Assembly: GCA_009667805.1 (NCBI GenBank)
Contig: CM019065.1
Coordinates: 18,550,952-18,614,951, forward strand
Direction: 5' to 3'
DNA: 64,000 bases
Origin: Leptobrachium leishanense
Taxonomy: Eukaryota; Chordata; Amphibia; Anura; Megophryidae
Under the pieces are notes generated by a model. It searched no databases and was not told where the DNA came from. It saw only the letters and a program-made list of their open reading frames with translations. Shown one piece after another: positions 43,501-54,631 of the stretch. The position numbers and the translations under genes are program-made. How positions within the stretch are numbered: the stretch's first letter is position 1; each line of letters starts with the position of its first letter.

Positions 43501-43936
43501 GGCTAGGGTCAGACTGAGGCAGTGCGAACGCGCGTTCTGGCGCACATAATCACGGCCGCACTAGCAGCAGATGACAGGCAATGACAGCCAATATACGAAG
43601 TACGGTCGCACAAAAGTCCAGCCGCGCAACGCAAGTGGAAAATGAACGCATTTTTTCGAGAACGTTAAACCGCTGGTACTGACGTACAGAGTGCGCTGCG
43701 GCCGCATAGCAGCGTGTGTGCGTGAATTGGAGATGTCAGACGCTGCTAGTGTGCGGCCAACATAACGTTCAAACAGCCGGATTTCCCTAGACTTCTTTTC
43801 ACCCCATCGTCATGAAATACGTCCAGAATTGCGCATCGTCTGACCACTTAAGCGTATTCCGTGAAAAAATGCGTGCGCACGCATCGACGTACATTTTGAC
43901 GGTGGCCGCAGAAAATGCGCTCATCTGTCCCTAGCC
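43501..43936. mobile_element. Harbinger MITE, 436 bp, derivative of the 17325-20899 family
   Basis: The ends GGCTAGGGTCAGAC and GTCCCTAGCC are flanked by TAA on both sides (43498-43500, 43937-43939). The first ~200 bp nearly match the left end of the 3.6-kb element (GCGCGTTCTGGCGCACATAA, TATACGAAGTACGGTCGCAC). Both genes are deleted. Confidence 0.9.
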
Positions 43937-44170
43937 TAATACTTTATTAAGCTACACCACACATCCTCACATAAATACAATATAGTTGGTTTTGTATGTG
44001 CCTATTCTAAGCAAAGGTTTTGTAACTGGTAAGGCACATGCTCAGTGGTGTACCTTTGCTGAATTATTAGTTGATAAAGCACTCCTATTGTTGGTGGGAG
44101 GAATGTGTTTTTTTCCAAAAATGGGGAGGTTATTTCATAGATGATTTATGACATAAGTCAAAGGGTGGAT

Positions 44171-45229
44171 TGTTATGATAATGGATGATTTCTGCCATAA
44201 ATTATCATATTTTAATACTAACTGATTGACATACCAAAGAAGGACCACTAGGGGCAGTGTGTAGGCTGTTTGCACTGTGGGGCTAGCTGTGATGTCATTA
44301 AGCCAGCCTACTTTAGAGAGGTCTTTTCCTATTGGTAGAGAGGGTTTGTCTACTGGTGACTCCCACTGGGAATAAAAGGGATGGGTAGCCAAGTGTTAGC
44401 TCTCTTTGGCCTGATACCTGAGACTGACCAGACCATGTGAAGTTTTCTGCAGCCCCCAGCTTGGGGCATAGTAAGCATGCTTTCATTTCATTGCTGTATT
44501 GTTTAAGTATTGTTGTTTAGTTTTTAATGTACTGTGCCATGACTGTGTGTATATGTTAGTTTTTCTGTAGTTACTGTAAAGCAAATGATATAAACTGTGA
44601 ATAGAGATTGCCAAGTAAATTGTCATTCATATTGCACCGGTTTCTGTGTGGTTTTTCATATATATATATATATATATATTTATATTCGACCATATTACCC
44701 ACTAGGGATGTGCGTTTCAGGTTTCGGAATTTCCACGAAATTTCCCGATTCGTGTTTTCGGATGCGGCCGATTTTCCGAAAATTTTTAGATCCGAAAACG
44801 GCAGATCCGAAAAGTTTTCCGAGCCGAAACAAAATATTTTCGAATGGACTTGAAATGTGTCAAATCAAAATTTATTGCTTTGAAACGAGGAGAAAAGACG
44901 TTCCGAAAAAACGAAAATTTCCGAAATCACGAAAAGTCGATACATAAAACGAGCAAAGTGACACGAAAATACGAAAAATGGTCGATATTCCGAAAAAAAA
45001 ATGTACACGAAAAACGAGTCGAACCGAATCGAAACAGAAATCGGTTGAAACGAGCCGAATCGAAAAGTTTAAACATCCGAAAAATCGAATCGAACCGAAA
45101 AAAAAATAAAAAAATAGGTGCACAAGCCTATTACCCACAAGATATAAATGTTATTGTTGCAACTTAGGGCTTTAATTATTGCATATTAATTCAATAATTA
45201 ATGATGCATTTAATGCCCAAAACGAAACA
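44171..45229 (+). repeat. 3' LTR, interrupted by a hAT-N element
   Basis: Without the insertion at 44703-45130 and one TTACCCAC copy it is about 620 bp and collinear with the 5' LTR. Differences are an expanded TA run near 44660, a few bases near 44521, and an inverted 30-bp block at 45166-45195. Confidence 0.88.
44703..45130 (+). mobile_element. hAT-N element, 428 bp, inside the 3' LTR
   Basis: The ends TAGGGATGTGC and GCACAAGCCTA are flanked by exact TTACCCAC duplications (44695-44702, 45131-45138). It is a shorter member of the family at 39147. The uninterrupted ATTACCCACAAG in the 5' LTR is the empty site. Confidence 0.93.
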
Positions 45230-45595
45230 GTCTTCTTCACACGGACTTTATCCATTAGAAAGTCTTCTAATGATTCTCTGACTTTTATACACCTGAAAGC
45301 CCACTCCAAAAACGTACATATTAGAAAACCTGCTCCGAACGCTGACATATGTTAAAGAAGCCCGATCCACACTTGGACATTATACACCAGAAAGGTCACT
45401 ACAGTCTGACATTATACGTCAGAAAACGTGCTCCACACTCTGATGTTCTACACCAGAAATCCTACGTTAGAATGTAACGGCAGAGTATGGGACATTCTAT
45501 TCAGTGTGTTTTGAATGCCGCCATTTCTCTAGAATCTCTAATTTATACGTAATTCTACTTATGCATTATTACACTTTTTCTAGTTACAACATTAA

Positions 45596-45950
45596 ACTGC
45601 AATCCCTACTTCCCACACCAACATTGCACCCTCCCACATAACGGCATTGCACCCTCCCACGTATCGGCATTGCACCCTCCCACGTAATGGCATTGCACCC
45701 TCCCACATACCGGCATTGCACCCTCCCACGTAACGGCATTGCACCCTCCCACATACCGGCATTGCACCCTCCCACATACCGGCATTGCACCCTCCCACAC
45801 CAACATTGCACCCTCCTACGTAACGGCATTGCACCCTCCCACGTAACGGCATTGCACCCTCCCACATACTGGCATTGCACCCTCCCACACCAGCATTGCA
45901 CCCTCCCACGTAACGGCATTGCACCCTCCCATGTACCGGCATTGCACCCT
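45596..45950 (+). repeat. About 23-bp minisatellite
   Basis: About 15 units of GCATTGCACCCTCCCAC plus GTAACG, CATACCG or CACCAA. The - strand repeats MPLRGRVQCRYVGGCNA-like peptides with no coding support. Confidence 0.95.
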
Positions 45951-46334
45951 ATAAAAAAAAAGTGACGTTTATTTATTTCCTGCTGTATAACAGAATAGAT
46001 GTTCCAAAAATTGGTTATTTAACTCGAAAGTCCATCCTGCACACTCCGTAGACTGTTCCACACTCAAACATTGAGCATTATCACATGGCACGTAGAATGT
46101 CCCACCTCACATTGAGCCCAAAGGCTCACTCCTCACTCAGACATTACACCACACAATGGGCATCTTTCTTACTCTTAAAAGCTCTCTCCAAACCCTGACG
46201 TTACCGGGCAAAACCCTAGTGGAATTGCACACAAAAGAGCCACTACCACCATATAATGCAATGTCCTTATTGTGTTTATTTGATGTTGCTGATATCTTAC
46301 ACGTGCTTTGATTTTCTCTTGTATGTTTAGTTAA

Positions 46335-46776
46335 GAAAATATTTTCCTCTATGTGTCACTGGGTGCATCCATTGTGTGATATTTTCCTCTATATGTGTCA
46401 CTGGGTGCATCCATTGTGTGATATTTTCCTCTATATGTGTCACTGGGTGCATCCATTGTGTGATATTTTCCTCTGTGTCACTGGGTGCATCCATTGTGTG
46501 ATATTTTCCTCTGTGTCACTGGGTGCATCCATTGTGTGATATTTTCCTCTGTGTCACTGGGTGCATCCATTGTGTGATATTTTCCTCTGTGTCACTGGGT
46601 GCATCCATTGTGTGATATTTTCCTCTGTGTCACTGGGTGCATCCACTGTGTGATATTTTCCTCTATATGTGTCACTGGGTGCATCCATTGTGTGATATTT
46701 TCCTCTATATGTGTCAATGGGTGCATCCATTGTGTGATATTTTCCTCTATATGTGTCACTGGGTGCATCCATTGTG
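46335..46776 (+). repeat. 42/38-bp tandem repeat riding on the T2-like MITE
   Basis: Units are TGTGTCACTGGGTGCATCCA plus TTGTGTGATATTTTCCTCTA, with a 42-bp form (extra TATA) and a 38-bp form. They are grouped as 42-42-42, then a run of 38s, then 42s again. The array continues as 47937-48080 beyond an insertion. Confidence 0.93.
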
Positions 46777-47936
46777 TCACGTAACGCAGCGAAGGAAACC
46801 CAGGCTTAAGCAAATCACTGTCTATACCAGACCAAAAATAATGACTATGCGGCCCACAATCCCCCGCGCCCACAGGATTGCAACGCAGTATCCGTCTACA
46901 CTCGACCCATAATACTGACTACGTTGCCCACAATCCCTGTACCCACTTTCCTTACACTATTCGTCACACTGCCACCACAGACCAGGGCTTTTTTCCCAGG
47001 ATACCTAATACCTGAATCAGAGCTGGTCTGAGACTCTGATTATGCACCCCAAAATGGGGAACAGTACCGCGACTGCACCCCACCTCAACTCACTGTTTGG
47101 TAGAGATTTGCTTTTGTTTAAGATCAAGTCTATGATAATCCAGTCCTTCAGTTAGCGTGGATCGAATATCAGGCAGAAGCAGATCTTAAGTTTTATATTT
47201 ATTGTGATAAACCAAAAATATGATATATCACAGTGCGTTTGGGTTACAGGAAAATAGATATTATAATCAACAGTTACACACACAACAGAAAAATAAAAAG
47301 GGATAAAAACACAGAACCTTACTCACACGTCAGCAAGCTAACAGGACATCTGTGACTCCTGGGGCTGGAGATCAGAACACGCGCCAAATCCTCACTTACG
47401 TGAACCCCAAATGGACAAAAGCCAAGCCACATTTCAGAATATATAGAGTCTCCAGTTCATTCAAAATACAGCCCATAACTGGTACAGCCCACCCCGTACA
47501 TTTCCCAGAATTCCCCCTGTGGGCATGCTCAGTTTACTATTTCTGCCATTTTAGTTCACAGATGTAATTAATAATTATCCAGAGATGTCTCTAACGATCA
47601 AAGCATGTGACCGCTTCTTTGATCTACGTGATCACTTACAAGTTGCTGCCGCGGAGTCTGCAAAGGAGCTCCACGGTGTGAACTGCTTGTGGACTCATGC
47701 AGAGAGGGGACAAGGGACCTTCCATTTGACCAAATGGCTAATTTCCACCATGATCATGCAGATCAAAGAGAACCTATTTTGCAACAGCCTGTGATATCCC
47801 TCCAAGGGGGAAAGAGACACACATTTTAATTACTTTTCTAGAACACACTAGAAACTGAGGCTTTCACTAGTCAGCTGTGTTATATGGCCACGTGTGTGTA
47901 TATATATAGATATAGATATATCTCTCTAATCGTGAC
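46777..47936. mobile_element. TCACG-family TIR element, copy 2, uninterrupted, ~1.16 kb
   Basis: It begins TCACGTAACG and ends with the inverse of TCACGATTAG. The flanks CCATTGTG and ACATTGTG (7 of 8) lie in what was one repeat unit, so its edges are well defined. It serves as the empty-site reference for the nested copy at 16695-22580. No ORF of known family; the superfamily is probably hAT by duplication length. Confidence 0.7.
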
Positions 47937-48687
47937 ACATTGTGTGATATTTTCCTCTGTGTGTCACTAGGCGCATCCATTGTGTGAAATTTGTGCTCTG
48001 TGTGTCACTGGGCGCATCCATTGTGAGATATTTTCCTCTATATGTGTCACTGGGTGCATCCATTGTGTGATATTTTGTGTTGTATCTTTCCATCACTTGT
48101 TCCTCACTGTGTGGCTTTGGTCATAGAATGGAGTGAATGGGTCAGTCACTGACTCACATCATTGTATTGTGTGGGATGTATTCAAAGGACGTCACTAGGG
48201 GATAGATTAGAAGGCATTTAAACTCCTAGTCTTCTCATTCAGCTGCCAGTGCCTATCTCAGCTAGCCTGGAGAACAATAGACCTCCTGCAACCTTACTGC
48301 TGTCTTTTAGCTTGTACAGTAAAGTAGACCTTTTGTACAATGTTTTTCATGAAGAGAAAAATCCACAAAATGGAAGGGGAAAAAAAAAAGCTAAAACTTT
48401 ATTTCCTTTTTACATGAAAATGCTCCTAAACAAAGAAAAACAAAAACGCAACAGCATGTGTTTATAAGGTGGATTTGATAATGCACAAGTAAGATAGTTA
48501 CAGCTTATAAGTGGTAGTGTCCCTTTAAAGAATGTTCTATATTCTGGCATGTTGATAGTCTCAGTGGTTGGGTTTCCACACCTTCAGTCTTGCACATTTC
48601 TTCATGTAATTATTATTTATTTCAGTGTGTCACATGGCTCCTGGTATCTCATCCTGTTTTTAACTGTAACAATTCAATGTACTTGAA

Positions 48688-49365
48688 CCCAGGACATACT
48701 TGAAAACGAGAGAAATCTCAATGTATCCTTCCTGGTAAAAATACTTTATAAATAAATAAAATTGGATGTGTACGTAGAAACATAGAAAATGTCGGCAGAT
48801 AAGAACCTTTCGGCCCATCTAGTCGCCCAATTACATGGATACTTTACCTGGATTTATCTTTTGTTTAGGATAGCCTTATGCCTATCCCATGCTTGCTTAA
48901 ATTCAATCACTGTTTTGGCCTCTGCCACTTCTACTGGAAGACTGTTCCATGTATCCATCACCCTCTCAGTAAAATAATGCTTCCTGATGTTACTTTTAAA
49001 CCTTTGCCCCTCTAATCTAAGACTATGTCCTCTTGTTTTGCTACTTTGTTTCCTTTTAAATAATACGTGTCATGTTTATGTGTGCACATCCTGTCTTTTA
49101 AAGCGTGCTGGCTATGTTGTGTCTTCCAAGCTGCTGTCCCTACCATATAGCCAGGTGTGAACCAAATCATTGTGTTGCCTTCATTACACTTGGGCCACTA
49201 ACCTACAGGGGTCATTTGTCCCATTCATCTGCTGTCTAATACACAGCCACCCGCACTGTGTGTAATGTGTAACCTCTCCAGTAAGTGTCCTTGGGCAAGA
49301 CACTTAACACAAGAGAAATCTCAATGTATGCTTCCTAGTAAAATACTTGCTCCCAAAATTTAAAA
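48688..49365. mobile_element. V-SINE tails and a reversed CR1 3' fragment
   Basis: V-SINE tails are at 48688-48765 and about 49265-49365 (TGTCCTTGGGCAAGACACTT is visible in the second). Between them, 48775-49065 is CR1 in reverse: AGATAAGAACCTTTCGGCCC, ACTGTTCCATGTATCCATCA and CCTCTAATCTAAGACTATGT, the inverse of a CR1 3' coding end and UTR. Confidence 0.72.
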
Positions 49366-49369
49366 AAAA

Positions 49370-50435
49370 AAAAAAAGGTGGTCCTAGTACCCACGTGCAT
49401 ATAATGCTCCCCTCACTGTCAGTATCCCGAAGGAGTACCAATTCTGGCCCCCAAAAAAACTGTCTATAACTAGAGCTTCTAGCAGGGTGAAAAAAAAAGA
49501 AAAAAAAAAAAAGGATGGATAATGTACAGATAAACATTGAAAAAACCCAACATTTACATGCTGCAGAGCCTCCCAAGCACGTCCTGGTGAAACAAAGGCT
49601 AAAGCAAAGGGGCAGGGAGAACTGGTTTTAGCCAGTGGGGGTGGGGGGGGGGAATCATTTGTGGAAACAGGGAAAGACTAAAAAGGAATCCATTACTTAC
49701 AGATTACCTATATAAAAGGAAAAAACATCACAGTATATACACCACACAACGCTGATTTATTATAGAAACAGACATCAGGGAATAGGGTACAGAAAACAAA
49801 CACCTCCCTGTACCTAGACCTGCAGACACAGGGTGGCTCCAACATAGGAGAGAGCTGGGAAACAATATAAAACATCAGGCTCGCACTTCCTAAACGCATA
49901 TGCCTAAAGCATGGGAAGGTTTATTTTATTTGTCATGTTTAACTTTTCCACCTATTGGTAAACGTATGCGGCAGTTCTAATCACGCAGTTCCTTTGGGCC
50001 ATTGATTGAACAGTATAAGACTGTCCTGCTGTTTAATGGCTGAGTTGTCTGGGTCAACTACATATTAATCAGAACTGATTGAGATTATCCTTTTCAACCC
50101 AATAGGGTACAAGTTGGACTGTAATTATACCATCCCTTACAGAGATATCCTAATGACATTAGGTTGTAAGAATATCTCCCAATACTCACCTTATCTATGT
50201 TTTTAAATGTATGGTCATATGTTTGTATTTTGTGTGTTTAATAAAATTGAGTAAGAGTTCTTGGAAAGGTGGACTTCGGAGCCCCCTACAGTTCAATTAC
50301 GATACTTTTTCTGAACACTCTGTTCAGACTTTTCTTTAGTGCATACTAGTTTAAAGGTTCAATCCTTAATATAGTACCCATTGGCCTCGACCTTTTTTTG
50401 TTGTTACTTTTGAAGGTTTATTTTACAGTGAGAAC
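49370..50435. other. No gene; one dispersed repeat copy
   Basis: About 49710-49910 resembles 15700-15990. The rest is AT-rich with A-runs near 49490-49515. Nothing else was recognised. Confidence 0.35.
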
Positions 50436-50745
50436 AATAAAGCTGTGGAATTCTCTGCCTGTTGAGGTGGTTGGGTCAGAGACTGTATAGACTTTTAAAG
50501 AGCGACTGGATGACTTCCTGCAGACACAGAATATTAAGGGTTATAATAGTTAATATGTGGGTAAAAGCTTCTTGATCCAAGGAGAAATCTGACGCCATCT
50601 AGGGTCAAGAAGGATTTTTTTCCCACTGTTATTGCATATTGGCGAGCGATTTAGACTGTTTTTTTTTTTGCTTCTTTTGGGTAACCGCAGTAGGTGATGT
50701 GTGAGAGGCTGCCTGAACGCATGTCTTTTTTCAGCCTATGAAACA
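50436..50745 (+). mobile_element. CR1-like LINE 3' end
   Basis: It contains AAGCTGTGGAATTCTCTGCC, GACTGGATGACTTCCTGCA, TCTTGATCCAAGGAGAAATC and TTTTTTCAGCCTATGAAAC, the standard frog CR1 3' coding end and UTR. A second copy of the UTR is at 52745-52937. Confidence 0.75.
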
Positions 50746-50759
50746 AAAAAAAAAAAAAC

Positions 50760-51345
50760 TATACACAGAGTGAGGGGGCTGTCTACACAAAAAGTTACTA
50801 GTACTTCTAAAACACCACCAAGTTCTGTACAATGTGTGAGAGCAATGAAAAATTCAAGTTGAACAGTAGGAGGGAGGACCTGGTTTGAGAGCTTACAATC
50901 TAAGAGGAGAGGGGGGTGACACACTAGATGAGGGCAAATATCTGGGCATGGGAAGTAGGAGCAAAGACGGCTGTGCGGGAAGATGTGGCAATGTACTGGG
51001 GGTGGGAAATCATAGAGTGAGCCGATAGAGACTTTGAAAGACTGGAGAGACCAGGAGAGTCTAATGGTTGCGGGGGAGAGTGTTCCATAGAAAGGGGGCA
51101 GGTCGAGAGAAGGAGTCCTGAAGGAGAGAGTTGGGAGAGCAGGTACATGGAGATTGCTCTGCCAATGATCTGATGCCAAGTTTCCGGGTTGGGATGTACC
51201 TAATAAAAGGGAGGAGTTGTAGGTAGGGACGTGGTTATGGAGAGCTTTGTACATGAGGACCATTAATTTGAATTCTAAAAAGGAAAAGAGCCATTGTAGA
51301 GATTGACAGGAGGTGAGGGGTGAGGTGGATGAGCCTGGCACAGGT
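50760..51345 (-). mobile_element. L2-like LINE 3' part, decayed
   Basis: The - strand reads FLEFKLMVLMYKALHNHVPT, YNSSLL and SLQSFKVSIGSLYDF, the C-terminal reverse transcriptase region of L2/CR1-group LINEs, with frame breaks. Confidence 0.7.
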
Positions 51346-51544
51346 GTTTATAACAGACTACAGAGGGAGAATCTGGGATTTTAAGGCCAGAGAGAAGGAG
51401 GTTACAGTTAGACATGTGCACAGCACAAAATTTTGTTTTGAACTAATGGATTAGTCCTAAAATGCAATTTATTTAGTAGATAAAGAAATTTAGTTTTCAG
51501 TTCTTTAGTATGAAAACTAATTTCATTCATCGAAAACCAGTGGA

Positions 51545-51855
51545 TACAATTACTATTGTAGTGGCTCCTCAGAGGGCTGAGATCGCTGCTTGTTACAGTA
51601 TCTCTCACTCTCAGCACAATGTGTCAGGCAAAGCTGTTATAGTAACTGACTGCTGCTCACAGCGCTCAGAGTTTCAGTAAAACTAGTAAATAATATTTTT
51701 ATATATAAGAGGTTAGAACAATATTATTTCCTTGTTTTACTGAAACTCTGAGTGCTGTTACAGTCAGTTAACGTAACAGCTGAGCCTGATACATTGTACT
51801 AAGAGATAGCAAGCAGCTGATCTCAGTGCTCACAGAACTGGATTTAAAGGGCTAG
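51545..51855. mobile_element. Foldback (hairpin) element
   Basis: Left-arm blocks CTGCTTG, CAGAGTTTCAGTAAAAC and GTAACTGACTG recur inverted at 51735-51845 (GTTTTACTGAAACTCTGAG, CAGTCAGTTA, CAAGCAGC), around a short AT-rich centre near 51700. No ORF. Confidence 0.65.
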
Positions 51856-51905
51856 AAAAAAAAAAAAGCTCCTCTCTGTATAATGTATACAACATCCACC
51901 TGCAT

Positions 51906-52320
51906 TAACCCCTTAAGGACCGCTGACGTACCCTGTACGTCCTGTCCATGGGTCTCCCTTAGACCCACGGACGTACAGGGTACGTCAGCGGCGCCTAACC
52001 CCCCCCTCCCACCCAATACTTACCTCCCTCGCTGGATCCCTCGGCGATCTGGCAGGGAGGAAGCCTGCCCATGTGATTTGCATGGGCAGGCGAGGTTGAT
52101 GACGTCGCCACGCTGCGTGGTGTCATCAGCAGGCATCCCCATGCAAATCAATGGAGGGGAGGGGGGGCTCCTTCGGAGCCCTCTATCCCCAACTATTGAA
52201 GCTAGGGAAATGTTTTTTGCACCGCTGAAAAGGGGAGAGTCTTGGTGTATAGCATTAACGATTTCACCGCCGAATCGCGTTTGATGTGACATGAACACAT
52301 GCCATCTATCAGCTTAACAA
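51906..52320. mobile_element. piggyBac-like MITE starting TTAACCCCTTAAGGACC
   Basis: It starts at TTAACCCC and contains a strong hairpin: CGCTGACGTACCCTGTACGT pairs with ACGTACAGGGTACGTCAGCG at 51970-51990. A second GC hairpin follows. The right end is not exactly fixed. Such elements are abundant in frogs. Confidence 0.55.
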
Positions 52321-52744
52321 CCCCCATAGTACCACACATGGGTTTTAATTAGTCCTTCAAAGGAGAAGCAAAGAATAACCTTCCCGACCAGATTTGAAAC
52401 ATTTTTTTTCTGTAGGATATTGTATATTACGTGTAGTCCCTTAAAGTAGGAAATAGTGGGATGGAGCCATCTTCCTTTTAAAAGGAAAGGTAACTGTTGT
52501 ACGGTACCAATTGATCAGGATCCAACTGAGTGCTTTAGCAATGGTAACATCTGGCATTGCAAATGCAGGGCTTGAAATTGCAAGTCCCAAGCTACTAACC
52601 AGGCCATAAGAGTTACTCTCCACCTAACCCCAACCCAGCCCTTAACTCTGCCCCTAAACACACCCCCTTAAATTATTCTAAATAGAACCTTTAACAGTGT
52701 AAAGTAACCATACCCAGACACCAGACCCCAGATACATGTATCTG

Positions 52745-52937
52745 GTAAAAGCTTCTTGATCCAAGGAGAAATCTGACTGCCATTCTGGGGTCAAGAAGGA
52801 ATTTTTTCCCGGTATGTTGCATATTTCAGACTGGGTTTTTTGCCTTCTTTTGGATCAACAGCAGTAGGTTATGTGGGAGAGGCTGAACCCGATGGACGCA
52901 TGTCTTTTTTCAGCCTATATAACTATGTAACTATGTA
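52745..52937 (+). mobile_element. CR1-like LINE 3' UTR
   Basis: GGTAAAAGCTTCTTGATCCA, GGGGTCAAGAAGGAATTTTT, GAACCCGATGGACGCATGTC and TATAACTATGTAACTATGTA form a complete CR1 3' terminus with its short tandem end. Confidence 0.8.
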
Positions 52938-53734
52938 TACCCAGTTAGAGCCCAGTGTGAGCAGAGTGAGGAGGCAAGGAAGCTCCTCTCCACCCCCTGC
53001 CAGTGACAGATGAGCTGGGTCAGGTTAGGCAGCTGATCCCTTACACCGTACAGCCTGGGGAAGGGGGGCTGCACGTTGGCACCGCTGAATACACAGCACA
53101 AAGTAATTTATTGTGCTGCCTGCGTGTGCATTTCCACTCGCCAAAGGCTAGTAGGCGAGTGGAAATTTGAGCCCTGGCAAATTACCTCAAAGAAATCTCT
53201 TTAAGAACTTATTAATTTCTTATTTGAAATTCTTATCTTGCCACAATTATTGATGCACGGATTTCAATTGATCCTGTAACTATCTTTATTCACAACGACG
53301 GCGAATGCGAAATCTTGTATGGTAAAATAACACATTTTTCTACAAAAGCAATTCGTCTTTCTCCTGTATCCCGCTGTGTAAAGTACACAGCAATATCTTT
53401 GGAAGAGTCCCCCAAAAAACTTAAGGGAAATGTCAGCTTTAGGGAGAGCAGACTAGAACTTCCGTTGTAGAGAAGAAGTTTAGCTTTAGGAAACATGAAG
53501 TCAGGAGGAGTGAGATCAGGAAAGGAGAGGTAGATTGGATGCCAATAGATCTATGCTGGGGATGGTGATGGCCAAAGGTAAAGATGAGATGGCCAAGAGA
53601 TGCAGTATAGATTCAGAAGAGTAGGGGACCCAGAACAGAACCTTGAGGTACCCCAACTGGAGAGTGGAACCAGGGGTGAAGAGGCACTAGCGAAGCAAAC
53701 GTTCAGTCTGCATTGTAACCCCGTCTAGATTGTG

Positions 53735-54245
53735 GTTTCAAAAGTGTATTTATTTTGCACCAACACCAAAAGAACCCCATACCCACAGTGAAGCATGGTG
53801 GTGGCAGTATCATGCCAAGGGGCCGTTCCTTTTCTGCTGGAACTGGGGCCTGTCAAAGGGAGACAGAATTATGAACAGTTCCAAAAACCAGTCAATATTG
53901 GTACAAAACCTTCTGCTAGAAAGCTGATCATGAAGAGGATCTTAATCTTCTGGCAAAGCCATTCCTAGGTTGCTTTGGGTCATCAAGCTGAAAGATTAAC
54001 GTTTTGGAAAAGCCCAGACCTGAAGCGATGGAAAAACAAAAAATAATAATCTGTGGGGTGATCTTAAGACTGCACAGGAGATGCCTTCACAATCTGACAG
54101 TGTTTTTTGCAAAGCGTGGGCAAATATTGGCAAGTCAAGATGTGCCATGCTGACAGACTCAAACCCAAGAACAATGAGCGCTGGAATAAAATCAAAATTG
54201 TGCGAATGCTTATACAACCAGATTTTAGTTTCAGTTGTACAGTAT
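53735..54245 (+). mobile_element. Tc1-like transposase remnant
   Basis: CCACAGTGAAGCATGGTGGT (translating as HTVKHGGGSIM), AACAGTTCCAAAAACCAGTC, ATCTGTGGGGTGATCTTAAG and GCAAATATTGGCAAGTCAAG are in the order of a Tc1 transposase gene. Frameshifts and internal deletions leave no open frame longer than 70 codons. Confidence 0.8.
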
Positions 54246-54631
54246 ATAGATCACATTAAAAATTCGAAAAGTTAGTTGGAAATTTTTTTACATCACAGAA
54301 ACCTGACATGCTAACAGGTGTGTAGAGACCCCATCAGAAATCCTGCCGAAACATGAAAGTGCCTAGACTTGACAAATTGGGATTCGTTCTGAAAAAAATT
54401 ACACCTATCCCTTGGTGGCGGCAGCATCGGCAAGACCTCTTTCAAAACAAAACAAAAAAGGATTCGAGGAATACGTCTATGGTGATCACATTCTGTGCAT
54501 CGTGGATAATAAGGGCGTCTGCTCTGTTTTCATTGCAAGGAAAAGTACTTTATTTTGACAAATCAAAACATGAATTTACACTCAAGACAATCCAAACTGT
54601 CCATCGCCTCACTTGGTTATTAAATTCTGTA

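Larger units (their letters stand above)
38172..45229 (+). mobile_element. LTR retrotransposon (non-autonomous), with four nested DNA transposons
   Basis: LTRs at 38172-38772 and 44171-45229 start TGTTATGATAATGG and end GAAACA. GTCTT flanks both sides (38167-38171, 45230-45234), an exact 5-bp duplication. A purine stretch AAAGGGTGGA precedes the 3' LTR. The internal region (38773-44170) contains two hAT elements and a Harbinger MITE; subtracting these leaves about 3.3 kb with no gag, protease, reverse transcriptase or integrase motif. It depended on enzymes from another element. The first ~350 bp of the two LTRs look identical, so the insertion is young. Confidence 0.9.
46234..48524. mobile_element. 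T2-like MITE, copy B, carrying an expanded tandem repeat and a nested element
   Basis: It is collinear with copy A at 31561: AGAGCCACTACCACCATATA, ATGCAATGTCCTTATTGTG, TTAGTTAAGAAAATATTTTC, the repeat, then ATAGAATGGAGTGAATGGGT to CAGCTTATAAGTGGTAGTGT. The right TTAA is at 48525-48528; the left one is lost. The repeat has about 11 units before the inserted TCACG element (46777-47936) and three after it. Confidence 0.78.
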
